Source: Sulfomarinibacter sp963733915
GTDB lineage: Bacteria > Acidobacteriota > Thermoanaerobaculia > Thermoanaerobaculales > Sulfomarinibacteraceae
Direction: 5' to 3'
Length of the DNA stretch: 64,000 nucleotides
Assembly: GCA_963733915.1 (NCBI GenBank)
Contig: CAVTEP010000006.1
Location: 620,001 to 684,000, forward strand
The translations under genes were made by a program, and so were the position numbers. The notes below the pieces were generated by a model, which ran no database searches, was not told the origin of the DNA, and saw only the letters and a program-made list of their open reading frames with translations. This document shows, in pieces, positions 63,264 to 64,000 of this stretch (position 1 is the stretch's first letter; each line of letters starts with the position of its first letter).

Positions 63264-64000
63264 TTAACGGTTGAGCGCCAGCACATCGAGGATTTGTCTG
63301 AACACAGCGACCGCCCTCGGTTTCGATATCGATGACCACCGCGTCGGTGGCGTCGAGGGCTTCGAGCAGGGAGGGCACCAGGGAGCGGCGGACGACGATG
63401 ACCGCGCCGGCGAGGCCGGCCACGGCCAGGGCCCGCCTCACCGCCGGCATGTGGCCGGCGCCGCGAAGCTCGACCGGCCCGAGCTCGTCGATGATCAGCA
63501 CGGCCCCGGGGCGGGCTCTCTCCAGGGCCTCGCGACCGAGACGGAAGCCCTCCTCGGAGAAGCTGAACCGCGTCCCGAATTCACCGGCGGCGCGGGGACC
63601 GAGGGTCGCAAGCGTCGCCTCCTCGCCGGTTGACAGATCGCGCAGCCGGAATCCGGTCTTCTGTCCCTCGACATAAACGCCCGGCTGGACGAAACCGGCC
63701 ACTCCCATCCCCCCAGCATTGAGTTTTTCGACCAGATCAATCACCGTCCCGGTCTTGCCACCATCCGAGGCTCCGGTCACCACCACGACGCGGACCGTCG
63801 ATGCCAGTCTCATTCCGGGTCGGGTCAAGGCCGAGTGCCCGCGCAGCGAGGCCGCCGCGGCCGCTTCGTCGGCGATGCGCGCGGTGTGGGCGAGCAGCAC
63901 CTCGCCCACGGCCGGCAGCCGGCGCAACCGTTCAACTCCGCGCTCGCCACGGACCGCCGCCGCCGTCCACACCTCGGACGCCGCCTCGGCGATGCGCGGC
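63264..64000 (-). CDS. THEP1-like nucleoside-triphosphatase, right-edge partial, frameshift
   Basis: P-loop NTPase of the NTPase_1/THEP1 or DUF2478 type. The Walker A is V-V-V-T-G-A-S-D-G-G-K-T-G-T and the Walker B A-V-L-I-I-D-E-L-G-P-V-E-L. AVIVVRRSLVPSLLEAL and VVIDIETEGG follow. One indel near 63312 then leads to A-V-F-R-Q-I-L-D-V-L-A-L-N-R and a stop at 63264-63266. The reading frame is open past base 64000, so an N-terminal domain (residues with ~60 before the P-loop, LRRLPAVGEVLLAHTARIADE) is incomplete. It is probably a fused accessory domain, as THEP1 proteins usually start at the P-loop. Confidence 0.7.

Overview
This is a high-GC bacterial chromosome window with no rRNA, tRNA or CRISPR array that I can see. 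The gene mix suggests an Acidobacteriota-type heterotroph, perhaps Thermoanaerobaculia-like, probably from a metagenome assembly. It includes cyclic beta-glucan synthase, many exported peptidases and beta-propellers, Calx-beta giant proteins, a GH47 lipoprotein and dispersed REP-like repeats with RAYT transposases. The taxonomic call is inference from gene content only. Several ordinary genes carry single-base indels, so some breaks are probably consensus errors and not real pseudogenes.

Layout. 1-2.7 kb (minus): an operon-like run of NAD(P)-binding oxidoreductase, GNAT/YoaP acetyltransferase and membrane acyltransferase. 2.8-12 kb (plus): a shortened secreted protein, then an intact 2,885-residue cyclic beta-1,2-glucan synthase. 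12.2-15.9 kb (plus): three translationally coupled genes for an N-formylglutamate amidohydrolase-like enzyme, a MATCAP/QEGLA (DUF1704) metallopeptidase and a RimK/GshB-like ATP-grasp ligase, followed by an ABC-F ATPase; all are interrupted by indels. 18-25.8 kb: S41 peptidase, DUF4920-cupin protein, small membrane protein, D-amino-acid-dehydrogenase-like oxidoreductase, a truncated beta-propeller coupled to a GH47 alpha-mannosidase lipoprotein, and a Tat-exported C45 hydrolase. 26-29.8 kb (plus): a C45 hydrolase / M20 peptidase / YfcC transporter operon, consistent with release, hydrolysis and uptake of amides or peptides. 29.8-33.4 kb: metallo-beta-lactamase-fold hydrolase, NmrA-like protein and a GGDEF diguanylate cyclase. 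33.5-37 kb: a beta-propeller exoprotein and a polytopic membrane protein.

36.9-47 kb is an accessory region of visibly lower GC. It contains three ~1.1-kb elements, each bounded by 33-34-bp inverted repeats and carrying a Y1/RAYT-type transposase gene. Related ~100-bp repeats and hypothetical secreted or membrane proteins lie around them. 44.3-59.8 kb (minus) reads as one giant (~15.5 kb) Calx-beta surface protein, or a very recent fragmentation of one. Its N-terminus holds three ~1,260-bp tandem repeats, followed by at least 11 more Calx-beta domains and a C-terminal alpha/beta-hydrolase.

60-64 kb: a small lipoprotein, a nucleotidyltransferase plus small-partner pair (toxin-antitoxin-like), a Crp/Fnr regulator downstream of a NapH-like ferredoxin membrane protein with an FNR/Dnr-type palindrome upstream, and a THEP1-like NTPase running off the right edge.

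The best candidates for something under-described are the amidohydrolase-MATCAP-ATP-grasp operon, the inverted-repeat-bounded RAYT elements with their satellite repeats, and the giant repeat-bearing surface protein.
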